Positions 47,408 to 56,797 are shown, counted from the stretch's first letter. The stretch: 64,000 bases of DNA from an uncultured Alphaproteobacteria bacterium (GCA_944390585.1 CALXQI010000009.1:1-64000); one strand, 5' to 3'. Numbers and translations are program-made. The notes: generated from the sequence alone by a model not told the origin.

Positions 47408-47435
47408 TTGTCGATAAACATTTTCATGGTATAAA
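47408..47435 (+). promoter_or_regulatory. tRNA-Asn promoter
   Basis: TTGTCG (47408-47413), 16 bases, then TGGTATAAA ending at 47435 (-10 box TATAAA at 47430-47435). The tRNA begins 11 bases later. Confidence 0.5.
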
Positions 47436-47445
47436 TATATTATGG

Positions 47446-47521
47446 TCCTCGGTAGCTCAGTCGGTAGAGCAAGTGGCTGTTAACCACTGGGTCGGCGGTT
47501 CGAGTCCGTCCCGAGGAGCCA
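47446..47521 (+). tRNA. tRNA-Asn (anticodon GTT)
   Basis: Full cloverleaf: acceptor TCCTCGG paired with CCGAGGA, D arm AGCTCAGTCGGTAGAGC, anticodon loop CTGTTAA (anticodon GTT), T loop TTCGAGT, discriminator G, encoded CCA. Confidence 0.95.
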
Positions 47522-47609
47522 CTGGTTTGTGATAGCATACCCAGGATTTTTTTGTTGTAACACTTTCGTTTCCAGCGATGTTAATCTATGTATATGGTTG
47601 TTCACGTTT

Positions 47610-47936
47610 ATGGTGATGCGTAATTTTAATTACCACAGTATTTTTGATGCAATTTTGGTTGGAATAAAACACGTCTTTAAAAGACCTGTGACAACCAGAG
47701 TATACAAAAAAGAAATAGAAAGAGCGCCATATGTTAGACGGTCTTTTCACTTGGACCACAACAAATGCATCGACTGCAAAACATGTATGCACGCATGCCC
47801 ATGTAATGCTATTAGAATTATTTCTAAGGATAAATGTGAATATGATAAAGACAAATGTGCATTTTGTAACCTGTGTGAAAAATCATGCCCAAAGTTAGCA
47901 ATTAAATTTACAAATGATGAGAACGACGACTACTGA
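47610..47936 (+). CDS. Two-cluster ferredoxin (NuoI/EchF-like)
   Basis: The 108-residue protein has an amphipathic N-terminus (IFDAILVGIKHVFKRPVTTR) like NuoI and group-4 hydrogenase ferredoxin subunits. Two 4Fe-4S motifs follow (Cys 53, 56, 59, 63 and 83, 86, 89, 93). The frame reaches back to the tRNA end, but ATG 47610 or 47616 is the more likely start. It is not next to other nuo or hydrogenase genes. It could be an electron carrier for complex I, a hydrogenase, or another redox enzyme. Confidence 0.7.
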   Translation: MVMRNFNYHSIFDAILVGIKHVFKRPVTTRVYKKEIERAPYVRRSFHLDHNKCIDCKTCMHACPCNAIRIISKDKCEYDKDKCAFCNLCEKSCPKLAIKFTNDENDDY

Positions 47937-47993
47937 CCTCAACACTAAAATTGCACTATAACATGAAGCACAACAGCCAGAAACATAATAAAT

Positions 47994-48698
47994 CTATAAA
48001 GATACAATAGCATTGCGTTGTTTTATAGAGTCTATAAACATTTGTCTAAAAAAGTTATCGTGTTCCTTGATATGCCTATTCAGAAGAATTCCTGTGATAT
48101 GTAATGATTGCATAATATCTCTATCATTCCATTTGTCATCATACCAAGCATTAGGAATATAAAATGTAGAATATTCTTTTATATTACTATTACTGCACTC
48201 TGTGCAAATTGTAGCACCTGTTTCTGATATAAAATCTGGTTTATTATTACAACATAAACAACATGTTTCAAGATCTACTCCAAACCCCAAAACATTTAAC
48301 AAAAAAATCTCAAATTTCGCATATTTCCTCCATGTTTCATAGTTAATATTTTGTTCTCCAAAATTATGTACAAGAAAATTAAATAAATTACTAAATTTTA
48401 CGTTATATGGTAGAACATTGCATAATGTATTACATATCCCCTGCATTGCTAGTAAGGCATAATGTTCTGCATATACATTAAATGATGTATAAACTTGTTT
48501 AAATTTCCAACATCCTGGAAACTCAGATCTCTTTGTATATTCAACTGCTGCGAGTGCAAACTGGTCTAATCCCTTCACGGCATTATTGTGACAATATCCA
48601 ATGACGCGACCGTGCTCTTTTGTAAAAATATTAACTGTTTTACTACGCTCTCCACGCGGTTTTATTGAAATAATAATTCCTAAATCTGACCAAAACAT
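47994..48698 (-). CDS. recO: DNA repair protein RecO
   Basis: RecO loads RecA with RecR at gaps. The 234 residues show the N-terminal OB-fold start (GIIISIKPRGERSKTVNIFT), LGFGVDLETC, and a zinc-type cysteine set (CCLCCNN and CTECSN). It is complete and convergent with the ferredoxin gene, 57 bases apart. Confidence 0.87.
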   Translation of the reverse strand: MFWSDLGIIISIKPRGERSKTVNIFTKEHGRVIGYCHNNAVKGLDQFALAAVEYTKRSEFPGCWKFKQVYTSFNVYAEHYALLAMQGICNTLCNVLPYNVKFSNLFNFLVHNFGEQNINYETWRKYAKFEIFLLNVLGFGVDLETCCLCCNNKPDFISETGATICTECSNSNIKEYSTFYIPNAWYDDKWNDRDIMQSLHITGILLNRHIKEHDNFFRQMFIDSIKQRNAIVSL

Positions 48699-48858
48699 GC
48701 TACTTAAAATTTATGCATTATACTAATTTATTCAGCACAATACCGTATACAGCAAAGCTTAACAAAGTGCAAGAAAATAGTAAACACTAATAAATGTTAT
48801 CGAGCACGCAGGCAACTTGTTGTACGTAATATTGTTTTGCAGAGTGCAATATTACAAC

Positions 48859-49563
48859 TTAAATCAACACGCTAAGCTTAATACCTCCACAAAATCCGTG
48901 ATTAATCCTAAACCATTTCTCACCGTTTTCATTTTTTACCTTATTTCCAACGTTAATATTGTACCCAAAATATAATCCAAAGTTCACGTTTCTGTTATCA
49001 TATCCAATTTCTAGACAAGGCATAAGATGTATAACACCTTTTGTTCTCCACCTTTTTCTTTCTTTCCTATCTTGGGTATCTATGTATTGATACTTACATA
49101 TCTCATATCCAATATAGCACGCCCCACCAACATACCAATTGCTGTTGTTTGGTATATAACTACAACCAATAGAACATCCAAAATTTACTCCACGTTTTAC
49201 GCTACCCTCTTCATCTTTACCATCGTCGCTTAATTCTATATTTTTAACTCTTCCATTCATTCCCATACCACATCTGACTTCACCATACATACGCATCTTT
49301 CCAGTATAGTATACATATCCAATACATAATCCGCCACTACCGCCAAATGCATGTTTTTTCTTTGTTTTGTTAGTTTCAACACATACTGCTTCATTATATT
49401 CATCATACTTAAATACTCCTCCAAACTGCCCAAATTCTACGTATCCACCAATACTTATACGGCCATCGCTGCTGCGTACGTTCTTGCTACTATGTGTGTC
49501 TTCGCTGTATACGTTACATATGCAAGTACTCAAGCACAACATTGTGTATAAAACTCTTTTCAT
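48859..49563 (-). CDS. Outer-membrane beta-barrel protein, paralog B
   Basis: The 234-residue paralog of 27807-28454 has signal peptide MKRVLYTMLCLSTCICNVYS, then alternating strands (GGLCIGYVYYTGKMRMYGEV, GCSYIPNNSNWYVGG, and the last strand GFCGGIKLSVLI). Conserved blocks between the paralogs (YDN.VN.G.Y, NWYVG, KG/KA VIH.MP) mark the barrel core; loops differ, as expected for surface-exposed variation. ATG 49563 gives the signal peptide. Upstream DNA is shared with paralog A. Confidence 0.75.
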   Translation of the reverse strand: MKRVLYTMLCLSTCICNVYSEDTHSSKNVRSSDGRISIGGYVEFGQFGGVFKYDEYNEAVCVETNKTKKKHAFGGSGGLCIGYVYYTGKMRMYGEVRCGMGMNGRVKNIELSDDGKDEEGSVKRGVNFGCSIGCSYIPNNSNWYVGGACYIGYEICKYQYIDTQDRKERKRWRTKGVIHLMPCLEIGYDNRNVNFGLYFGYNINVGNKVKNENGEKWFRINHGFCGGIKLSVLI

Positions 49564-49878
49564 ATCAAAAAGAAACAAGTAACAACTTGGATTCTATTTT
49601 TTTTTTTTTGTGTGTGTATATTTTTCGCGCATTTAGAAAAATATTTTTGTAATGTGATGTAAATATGCAACAGTTAGTGAATCAAATATTAGTACACGTA
49701 TATAACAGCAAGAATTTGTATTTCTAATTGTTCTACAATTCTAGTAGCAAGACAATATATTATTTTTACAATATAAATGTTCCATCTTCGCAAAGGATTG
49801 TTGATTTACGTTAAGATTTTTTTAACATTTTTTTTATATACATGTTATGTAACATGTTCTGTTGCGTTTTGAGGAGTT
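49564..49878. other. Divergent intergenic region
   Basis: The gap of 315 bases contains a run of about 13 T (49599-49611), the block at 49625-49682 shared with the other barrel gene, and probably the promoters for paralog B and the proline-rich gene. No RNA gene or open frame stands out. Confidence 0.4.
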
Positions 49879-50277
49879 ATGATAATTAATGGTGTAAAAA
49901 TTACGTTGGTTGTATGTTTTACTGTTATGCTGGCATTTATTTTACATATTGCATACCTGGAATATGTAGATAGATATACGATTATATATACGCCAGATAA
50001 TGCTGTCTTTATCTTTGATAAAAAAACAACAATAATGAGCAGGTATGCAAACGGTGCATGCCAGTTGATAGATACAAAACTACCAAACACAGGTGCTGGA
50101 ATGATTATGCATAAAGCACCACCTGTATTTCCAGAAATACAGCAACAACAAATGATACATCCAGCGCCAATTCCACTTCCACCGGCAGAACAATTTGTTC
50201 CACAACAAATCAATCAACCTAGAATGATGCCATACAAACAGCAACCACCACAGCAACTTACACAACCTATGAGATAA
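49879..50277 (+). CDS. Single-span membrane protein with proline/glutamine-rich tail
   Basis: This 132-residue protein has one N-terminal membrane helix (VKITLVVCFTVMLAFILHIA), a short region that may be folded (RYTIIYTPDNAVFIFDKK), and a tail rich in Pro, Gln and Met. A GGAG two bases before the ATG marks the start. The tail suggests a disordered, protein-binding segment in the periplasm. No family was recognised. Confidence 0.6.
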   Translation: MIINGVKITLVVCFTVMLAFILHIAYLEYVDRYTIIYTPDNAVFIFDKKTTIMSRYANGACQLIDTKLPNTGAGMIMHKAPPVFPEIQQQQMIHPAPIPLPPAEQFVPQQINQPRMMPYKQQPPQQLTQPMR

Positions 50278-50311
50278 AACAGACGCTCGACAGAAGCTTG
50301 GGGAGGATGTT

Positions 50312-50371
50312 ATGTACACAATGTGCACAAAAAAGCCGAACATCTGGGAGCACGCTCCACTTAAATTCTAA
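50312..50371 (+). other. Possible 19-codon small ORF
   Basis: GGAGG five bases before ATG 50312 precedes a frame reading MYTMCTKKPNIWEHAPLKF and a stop. The strong ribosome binding site is notable for AT-rich DNA, but a 19-codon frame can arise by chance. Unrecognised. Confidence 0.25.
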
Positions 50372-50515
50372 CACACATAATTTCCATTTTCCATTATTTT
50401 TTTAAACATGCTGTAAATATAGCAACAAATAGTAATATATTTTTGTATTACAATAAATTACATGCAAGCAAACTAAAACAATGTAATTATAATTTTTATG
50501 CTTAATATAATCTAA

Positions 50516-51364
50516 TTAACTTAATTCTTGTATTGCATTTTTTACAATATTGCAATATTTTTGCATATATTCATATAATACTGTTTTTGTTTTTTGCGAT
50601 AATATGCTGCTTCGTACATGATCATATTCTTCTTGCGAAGTATGGTTTACAAAGTTCTTAACACAAAAATTTGATGCAAGCAATGGCAACGTAATATTCT
50701 TGTTAACATAATCCTCAGATTTTACATATTCCATTGGGTTATATGCGTCAAGATCATTTTGTATTTGATATATAATACCAAAACACTTGCCAAATATTGC
50801 AGCTTTTTTATTTGCCGAAAAATTATCTGTAGCAAGTTGTGTCCCAATAAATGATGCGCATTTAAATAATGCTCCAGTCTTGTACGCAGCAATCTTTATG
50901 CAATCATCTTTAGTTGGTGCTATAACAGTTTGCTCTAAAATTGCTCCATATACCGTTGTATGACATTCTCTAAACAATATTTTTGTAAAATGCTCTAGTT
51001 CATTAATATACTTAGCACATTTAACAAATAACATATCACCAAAAAGTACTCCAAGTTTAGCGCCTTTAGTTTTAAGAAAAGAATCTGTATTTCTTCTTAC
51101 AAAGTTTTGATCAAGAATATCATCGTGTATTAAGGATGCAGCATGTAGTAGCTCAATGATTGCGGCAGCAATATAATGCTGTCTTGTAATATTGCGTCTA
51201 CTGCACAAAAACAGTATAATTGAACGTATTCTTTTGCCTGATAACAAAAACTCTAATAAATCCTCTTGTACTACTATTTCTTGTATATAATCATCAACTA
51301 TAGATAAATGCTTAGTATATAACTCTTTTAATGATATAACTTCATCAATTATACTTGAAAACAT
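50516..51364 (-). CDS. Polyprenyl diphosphate synthase family protein
   Basis: This trans-isoprenyl synthase (282 residues) would make the quinone side chain or another long prenyl diphosphate. The first Asp motif DDILD (81-85) is intact. The second, usually DDxxD, reads NDLDA (203-207), so its first Asp is Asn. The frame extends to 51439, but ATG 51364 (MFSSIIDEV) is the family start and overlaps the exonuclease gene by 16 bases. Its length and motifs suit an IspB-type enzyme, but the product length cannot be told. Confidence 0.8.
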   Translation of the reverse strand: MFSSIIDEVISLKELYTKHLSIVDDYIQEIVVQEDLLEFLLSGKRIRSIILFLCSRRNITRQHYIAAAIIELLHAASLIHDDILDQNFVRRNTDSFLKTKGAKLGVLFGDMLFVKCAKYINELEHFTKILFRECHTTVYGAILEQTVIAPTKDDCIKIAAYKTGALFKCASFIGTQLATDNFSANKKAAIFGKCFGIIYQIQNDLDAYNPMEYVKSEDYVNKNITLPLLASNFCVKNFVNHTSQEEYDHVRSSILSQKTKTVLYEYMQKYCNIVKNAIQELS

Positions 51365-52176
51365 TTTTGTATTCGTGTAACTAAAGAGTGAAACCCCATT
51401 TTTGTTAAAAATTCTACAGCATTTTTTGGTTTTACGCACTCTCTAGGCACTTTAATTTCTATACCATCATACAGAGTTGCTAATTGTTTTGATAAAATAG
51501 CAATTTCCGGATTACATCGTATTCCGTCGTAACGTTTATGTGCAGGCAACCTTGATGTATTATTCAAAATGTTTTCCAAAGAATTAAACTCATTTAATAG
51601 CTCAACAGAGCTTTTTGGCCCAATTCCTGGAACCCCAGGTATGTTGTCAGCAGCATCACCAACCAAGGCAAGATAATCTAAAAATTGTTCAGGTTTTATC
51701 CCAAATTTTGCGATAACACTTTTTTCAGTATAAGGAGTGCTAGTACTTGCATTATAAACATTAACATTGTTTTGCTTAATTAATTGTATTAAATCTTTGT
51801 CAAAAGACATAATATTTACTATTGCTTCTTCATAACGTAGTGTTTTAACAATGCTTGCCACAATATCATCTGCTTCATATCCATTACACCCAATACGATG
51901 TATACAAAATGCGTCAAGTGCTTGATTTATTATCGGCAACTGTTCTACAAGTTTTTTGTCCATAGATGGACGATTTGCTTTGTATTCTTTGTAAATATTG
52001 TTGCGAAATGTACTTTTTCCACTATCACAAGCTGCTATAAATATTGCATCAGGAAACTTTTTAATCAAATTTATCATATCGCTACAAACGCCATAGACAG
52101 CACCAAGCTCAATATTTTTAACAGCAAAAAATGCTCTATATATGTATCCAGAAATATCAATTAAGTTAAAAATCAC
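51349..52176 (-). CDS. Stand-alone 5'-3' exonuclease (PolA N-domain type)
   Basis: The 275-residue protein corresponds to the 5' nuclease domain of DNA polymerase I without the polymerase. It shows the N-terminal LIDISGYIYRAFFA, the metal-site region EADDIVAS, SFDKDLIQL, and the GVPGIGPKSSVELL helix-hairpin-helix. Such separate nucleases (like Xni) remove flaps or RNA primers. Whether polA is also present elsewhere is unknown. The start is GTG at 52176, overlapping the corC stop (GTGA). Confidence 0.85.
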   Translation of the reverse strand: MIFNLIDISGYIYRAFFAVKNIELGAVYGVCSDMINLIKKFPDAIFIAACDSGKSTFRNNIYKEYKANRPSMDKKLVEQLPIINQALDAFCIHRIGCNGYEADDIVASIVKTLRYEEAIVNIMSFDKDLIQLIKQNNVNVYNASTSTPYTEKSVIAKFGIKPEQFLDYLALVGDAADNIPGVPGIGPKSSVELLNEFNSLENILNNTSRLPAHKRYDGIRCNPEIAILSKQLATLYDGIEIKVPRECVKPKNAVEFLTKMGFHSLVTRIQKCFQV

Positions 52177-52997
52177 ACAACCTCACGAATCTTCACACTT
52201 TTTACATGCCTTGGATCAGAATCTAAAATTTCAAAGTCAAATTTACTGTCATTTACAAGTTCTCCACGCACAGGCACCTTGCCGGCAACCATAGAAACAT
52301 AGCCTCCTATCGTATCTACCGTGTTATCGTTTGTGGAAATATTTATCCCCAGGATTTTATTTAACTCAACCAAAGTAATTCTTGCATCTACAGTAAAACT
52401 ACCATCTTGGTTTTTTATAACACGTTGTTTTATTTGTTTTCTCTCATCAGCATCTTGTATATCACCAATTATTTCTTCAATTAAATCAGCAAAAGCACAA
52501 AAACCATCTACCCCACCATACTCATCAACAACAACAGCAACCTTTATGCCAGTAGCCTTCATCTGTAATAACAAATCAAGTGTGCGCATAGTTGGTGGTA
52601 CAAACAAAACGTCCTTAACAAAAACATTTAGATCAAATTTCCTGTGCATTTTTAAATAATTAACGACATCTTTTAAATAAACAACTCCAAATATATTATC
52701 AACACCACCTTTATACACAAGAACAGAACTTATCTGATATGCAGTAAACTCGTGTATCAACTCATTAACACCGGCAGTAACAGGCACTGCTCTTATCTCA
52801 ATGCGAGGTATCATAATGTCCTGCACCTGTGTATTACGCAAATCAAGTACATTCCCAAGCATCTCCATCTCGCTACCAGCGCTGGTATCATTGACTGCCT
52901 CATCATTCTCCTCTATTAACTCTTCAATGGCATCGCGGACAGTAACTTCATGACCTTTTCTTAGCCACAATCTACAAATATTTTTCCATAAATTCAT
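52173..52997 (-). CDS. corC: CorC/HlyC-family CBS-domain protein
   Basis: The 274-residue soluble protein has a CBS pair (about 60-190, with VDEYGGVDGFCAFADLIEEI) and the CorC/HlyC C-terminal domain. CorC-type proteins affect magnesium and cobalt efflux. As in other proteobacteria it follows ybeY. ATG 52997 (MNLWKNICR) avoids overlap with ybeY; an earlier start at 53042 is possible. Confidence 0.87.
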   Translation of the reverse strand: MNLWKNICRLWLRKGHEVTVRDAIEELIEENDEAVNDTSAGSEMEMLGNVLDLRNTQVQDIMIPRIEIRAVPVTAGVNELIHEFTAYQISSVLVYKGGVDNIFGVVYLKDVVNYLKMHRKFDLNVFVKDVLFVPPTMRTLDLLLQMKATGIKVAVVVDEYGGVDGFCAFADLIEEIIGDIQDADERKQIKQRVIKNQDGSFTVDARITLVELNKILGINISTNDNTVDTIGGYVSMVAGKVPVRGELVNDSKFDFEILDSDPRHVKSVKIREVV

Positions 52998-53013
52998 AAA
53001 ATAATCATCATTC

Positions 53014-53529
53014 CTAAATAACGTACGGATCAGATATACCAAGCTTACGCAAAATCATAACTTCAGTATCTTCCATCTCTTTACGATCTTTTTCTGTATC
53101 GTGGTCAAATCCTAGCATATGTAGGACACCATGTACAAAAATATGTGCAAGTCTTTCCTCAAATGTTTTATTGTATATTTTAGCTTCTATACTTATTTTA
53201 TCATACGAAATAGCAATATCACCAAGAAAAATAACATTTTCTATTTCTTTTACATCATTTTTTATATCATGTTGCAAAAATTGCATATTACGCACTATAT
53301 GCTCTTTAAGTTCATGCATATCATCATATTGTGGAAATGACAAAACATTTGTTGGTTTGTTTATATTGCGAAATTTATTATTTAGCTCACACAATGTATT
53401 ATCATCAGCCAAAAGTAAACTAATACAAAATTGTAATTCTGTGATATTATTAATGATACTCTCAAAAAACAATATAGGATCAGTAATTTTTGATTGCCAC
53501 CTATTATCTTTAATTACAACATCAACCAT
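53014..53529 (-). CDS. ybeY: Endoribonuclease YbeY
   Basis: YbeY is a single-strand RNase for 16S 3' processing. The 171 residues contain the zinc motif HGVLHMLGFDH and LGDIAIS. The start overlaps the spoT stop by one base. The order spoT-ybeY-corC-exonuclease-prenyl synthase is tightly packed. Confidence 0.93.
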   Translation of the reverse strand: MVDVVIKDNRWQSKITDPILFFESIINNITELQFCISLLLADDNTLCELNNKFRNINKPTNVLSFPQYDDMHELKEHIVRNMQFLQHDIKNDVKEIENVIFLGDIAISYDKISIEAKIYNKTFEERLAHIFVHGVLHMLGFDHDTEKDRKEMEDTEVMILRKLGISDPYVI

Positions 53530-55625
53530 TATCGATCAACAAATGCAGTATTACACTCATTTTTTATTTCGGCAATAATACGATTAACCTGTCCAGCATC
53601 ATAAACATATAATTCATATACCGCAAGTATTTTGTTACTATGCCTATGTTCAATTTGTAAAAATTCTGGTTTTGCATGATTTCGTGCAATAATTTGTACA
53701 ATTTTGTTAACCATGCCAGGTTCATAATCAATTAGCACTGATATTTTTGTTAAATACTTTGTGTCCGTTCCAAATGCATCATCAGCCCACTGTAAATCAA
53801 TAATTCTTGATGTCTTCATATTTGCAGCGGCATTTGCACAATAATCAGCATGTATCTCTATGTATCCATCTTCAACAACAAAACCAGCAACGATATCACC
53901 AGGCACAGGCATACAGCATTGCGTTGCAATAACAGCTGTATTTTCAGGAATTCCAATAACTGGCAATATTTTTGTTACAATTTTAACCCGTGCAAGCCTG
54001 TCATCTTGTATCCCATTGTAAGCGCTAAATGCATCGTCCAAAGACACAGCAAAATCAGCTATAGCACGAAACAGTCCATTTATAGATCCTCTATTAAAAT
54101 GACTTGCTAACATTGCTAGCTCTTTATCGCTTATCTTTGCTCCACGCTTAGAAAAGTAATCGTGTAACATCGTTCTACCTACTTTAGTATTTTGCATAAC
54201 ATAATCATGATTTAAAGCCTTTTGTAATCCAGTACGCGCCTTTGCTGTAAAGATTATTTTTGCATCCTCTGGATTTGGCTCTTTTTTAGAATCAGTAATA
54301 ATATTAACCACCATTCCACTTTCTAAACGCGTTCCTAAAGGTTTTACAACATCATCAATTTTTGCAGCAATTGCATGTGCGCCAACATCAGAGTGTATTG
54401 CATATGCAAAATCCAGTGCAGTTGCTCCTTCTGTAAGCTGTACAATCTTGCCGTTTGGAGTTATGCAAAATACGTAGTTTGCAATTGAAGCATTGTTTGC
54501 AAACGATGACATATCCTGCATATCATTACTATTTACTGTGTCAGCCAAATTAAACAACCATTGCCTATCATTGTTACTTTCTCCACCTGATTTATAATTC
54601 CAATGTGCAGCAAGACCATATTCTGCCGCTCTGTGCATATCATGAGTTCTAATTTGAATTTCTATACGATTATTAAATGGCCCCATAATACTTGTATGTA
54701 TTGACTGATAATTGTTTTTTTTGGGGTCACTAATATAATCTTTAAATCTTCCATGTATAATACAATATTCTCTATGTATTACACCTAACATTTGATAACA
54801 TTGTTGCACATTATCAACAATAACGCGTAACGCAATGACATCGGCGATTTGGTCAAAAAGCATACCTCTGTGATTGATTTTATGCCATACAGAGTACGGA
54901 GTCTTAACTCTGCCAATAATATCAGCAACTATTCCATTATTTATTGCAAGCATTTTTAAATCATTTGTCAAAACATCAATAATTTGTGATGCGTTGTTGT
55001 ATACTTCAGCTAATCTACTGACAATTACATTATAGGAATCTGGATATAATTCTTTAAAAGCATAATTTTGTAGCCTCGATTTTACAATACCAAGCCCCAT
55101 TCTTTCTGCTAGTGGTGCATATATATAGAGTGTTTCACGAGCAATCCTTGCTCTCTTTTTTACAGCTTTATATTGTAAAGTCATAATGTTGTGTAATCTA
55201 TCAGCAAGTTTAATAATTAACACTCGTGCGTCTTGCGCAGATGATAAAAGCAATTTTTTATAGTTTTCTATTTGATTATCAACAACACTTATACTTTCAA
55301 AGCCAGATATTTTAGTAACTCCGTTTACTATTCTAGCAACACTTTCTCCAAATTCTTCAGCTACTCGTTCGTATGTAACATCTGTATCTTCAACAATATC
55401 ATGTAAAAGAGCAGCAATTATACTATCTGGATCCATCTTTAAATCAGTTAAAATATTTGCAACAGCAAGTGGATGGGTAAAAAACAGCTCGCCGGAATCG
55501 CGAAGTGCGCCTCCGTGGTTATCAAGAGAAAAAATATATGCTTTCTTAATCTCTTCTGCATTAACGTTAAAATAGTACTGTTTTATCTTTGAAGCAAGTT
55601 CATCAGGTTTTATCAAAGCAATCAC
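53529..55625 (-). CDS. spoT: Bifunctional (p)ppGpp synthase/hydrolase
   Basis: The 698-residue RelA/SpoT-type enzyme is full length. It has an HD hydrolase domain (HPLAVANILTDL, LLHDIVEDT), a synthase domain (GRVKTPYSVWHKI, NNYQSIHTSIMG), a TGS domain (CITPNGKIVQLTEGATALDF) and a C-terminal ACT domain. Both activities look possible by motif. Many obligate intracellular relatives keep only fragments, so a whole enzyme suggests an active stringent response. Confidence 0.93.
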   Translation of the reverse strand: MIALIKPDELASKIKQYYFNVNAEEIKKAYIFSLDNHGGALRDSGELFFTHPLAVANILTDLKMDPDSIIAALLHDIVEDTDVTYERVAEEFGESVARIVNGVTKISGFESISVVDNQIENYKKLLLSSAQDARVLIIKLADRLHNIMTLQYKAVKKRARIARETLYIYAPLAERMGLGIVKSRLQNYAFKELYPDSYNVIVSRLAEVYNNASQIIDVLTNDLKMLAINNGIVADIIGRVKTPYSVWHKINHRGMLFDQIADVIALRVIVDNVQQCYQMLGVIHREYCIIHGRFKDYISDPKKNNYQSIHTSIMGPFNNRIEIQIRTHDMHRAAEYGLAAHWNYKSGGESNNDRQWLFNLADTVNSNDMQDMSSFANNASIANYVFCITPNGKIVQLTEGATALDFAYAIHSDVGAHAIAAKIDDVVKPLGTRLESGMVVNIITDSKKEPNPEDAKIIFTAKARTGLQKALNHDYVMQNTKVGRTMLHDYFSKRGAKISDKELAMLASHFNRGSINGLFRAIADFAVSLDDAFSAYNGIQDDRLARVKIVTKILPVIGIPENTAVIATQCCMPVPGDIVAGFVVEDGYIEIHADYCANAAANMKTSRIIDLQWADDAFGTDTKYLTKISVLIDYEPGMVNKIVQIIARNHAKPEFLQIEHRHSNKILAVYELYVYDAGQVNRIIAEIKNECNTAFVDR

Positions 55626-55938
55626 TCAATAACCACCCTATTTCATTGTACATATACTCAAAATTTCTGCAATATAGAAAAAATTTTAAAATATACAATC
55701 AAAATAAAATAAAAAATGCTTTTAACGTGTCTTGTCTAAAATCATGTTTTATTTAATTTTACTTGTGCATTAAATAATTAATTTTTGTTTTTAATTAATA
55801 AATAGTAATTATATGTATTATATAATATGATGTAAAAAGTAAATATAGTTTAAATCAAAAAATAAATAATATTTATATTTTAAAATTTTTATCCCACTAC
55901 TTATAAAGCGCAAATATACACAACAAAACACACCACAT
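55626..55938. other. AT-rich intergenic region
   Basis: The gap of 313 bases is between nrdG and spoT, both on the minus strand. It is very AT-rich with no open frame or clear hairpin, and should contain the spoT promoter. Confidence 0.4.
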
Positions 55939-56601
55939 CTAACCTAGTCTAATATCCACATTCACGCGCTTTTCAAGTTTTGCTAAAAGCTCATCACAAG
56001 GTAATGGTATGTGCACAGGTTCTGCACAATCACGCAGTATACACTCTTGTATGTGCCATATCTTTATTTCATTTCTTTGCAATAAATCAGCAATAGCAAT
56101 CATATCATCATCTGTGATTAGCTGTGCATCATACGTAGTACGTACCTCAAACTCTTTTCCAGATTGCACCAACACATTAAAACACTCGTTTGCGTAATCA
56201 CCAGAATTAGCATAGTGTGTAACATTTTCATAGTGTGAAAAATCTGTTTTCACATCCAGCCCAACCCAATCAACCAGTGGCAAAACTGCTTTAAACATAT
56301 CTGGGGCAACACCTGCTGTGTGTAAGCCTATTAAAAACTGAAAATTATTCTTTATCTCTAACATTACATCGTATAAATCGTGTTGCAATAGAGGTTCTCC
56401 TCCGCTAAAAACAACCGCTTCAAGTAATCCAACCCGCTTCTCCAAAAATGCAAAAATATCCTCAAAGCTCTGTACAAATGGTTGTAACTGTTTGTTATGG
56501 CAGTAACTACATCGCATACAACATCCCTGACAAAAAACAACACATGACATTTTCCCAGGATAATCAACTAATGAAAAAGGCTGAATACCACCAATTTGCA
56601 T
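55939..56601 (-). CDS. Radical SAM activase (NrdG-like)
   Basis: The 220-residue protein matches the family of anaerobic ribonucleotide reductase activators: start MQIGGIQPFSLVDYPGKM, the cluster motif C-x3-C-x2-C (Cys 27, 31, 34), VVFSGGEPLLQ, and GLDVKTDFSHY. It would generate a glycyl radical on a partner. The frame extends to 56760, but ATG 56601 is the natural start. The partner nrdD is not in the window. Anaerobic-type enzymes are unusual in this group. Confidence 0.75.
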   Translation of the reverse strand: MQIGGIQPFSLVDYPGKMSCVVFCQGCCMRCSYCHNKQLQPFVQSFEDIFAFLEKRVGLLEAVVFSGGEPLLQHDLYDVMLEIKNNFQFLIGLHTAGVAPDMFKAVLPLVDWVGLDVKTDFSHYENVTHYANSGDYANECFNVLVQSGKEFEVRTTYDAQLITDDDMIAIADLLQRNEIKIWHIQECILRDCAEPVHIPLPCDELLAKLEKRVNVDIRLG

Positions 56602-56797
56602 AATATAAATAAGATTATAGTATAAGATAATTTTAACATATTTGGCATGTGTAACACACTTGGTAGTGGATTGGTGAAGATAATTGATAGAGCTATATAT
56701 TAATTGCAAGAGGTATTTTAAAGAAGTTCTAATAAAACAGTATTGCCTGAAAAATTGCATTCTTGTAGAATTCGTGTATACGTGTTATGGGTTTAGA

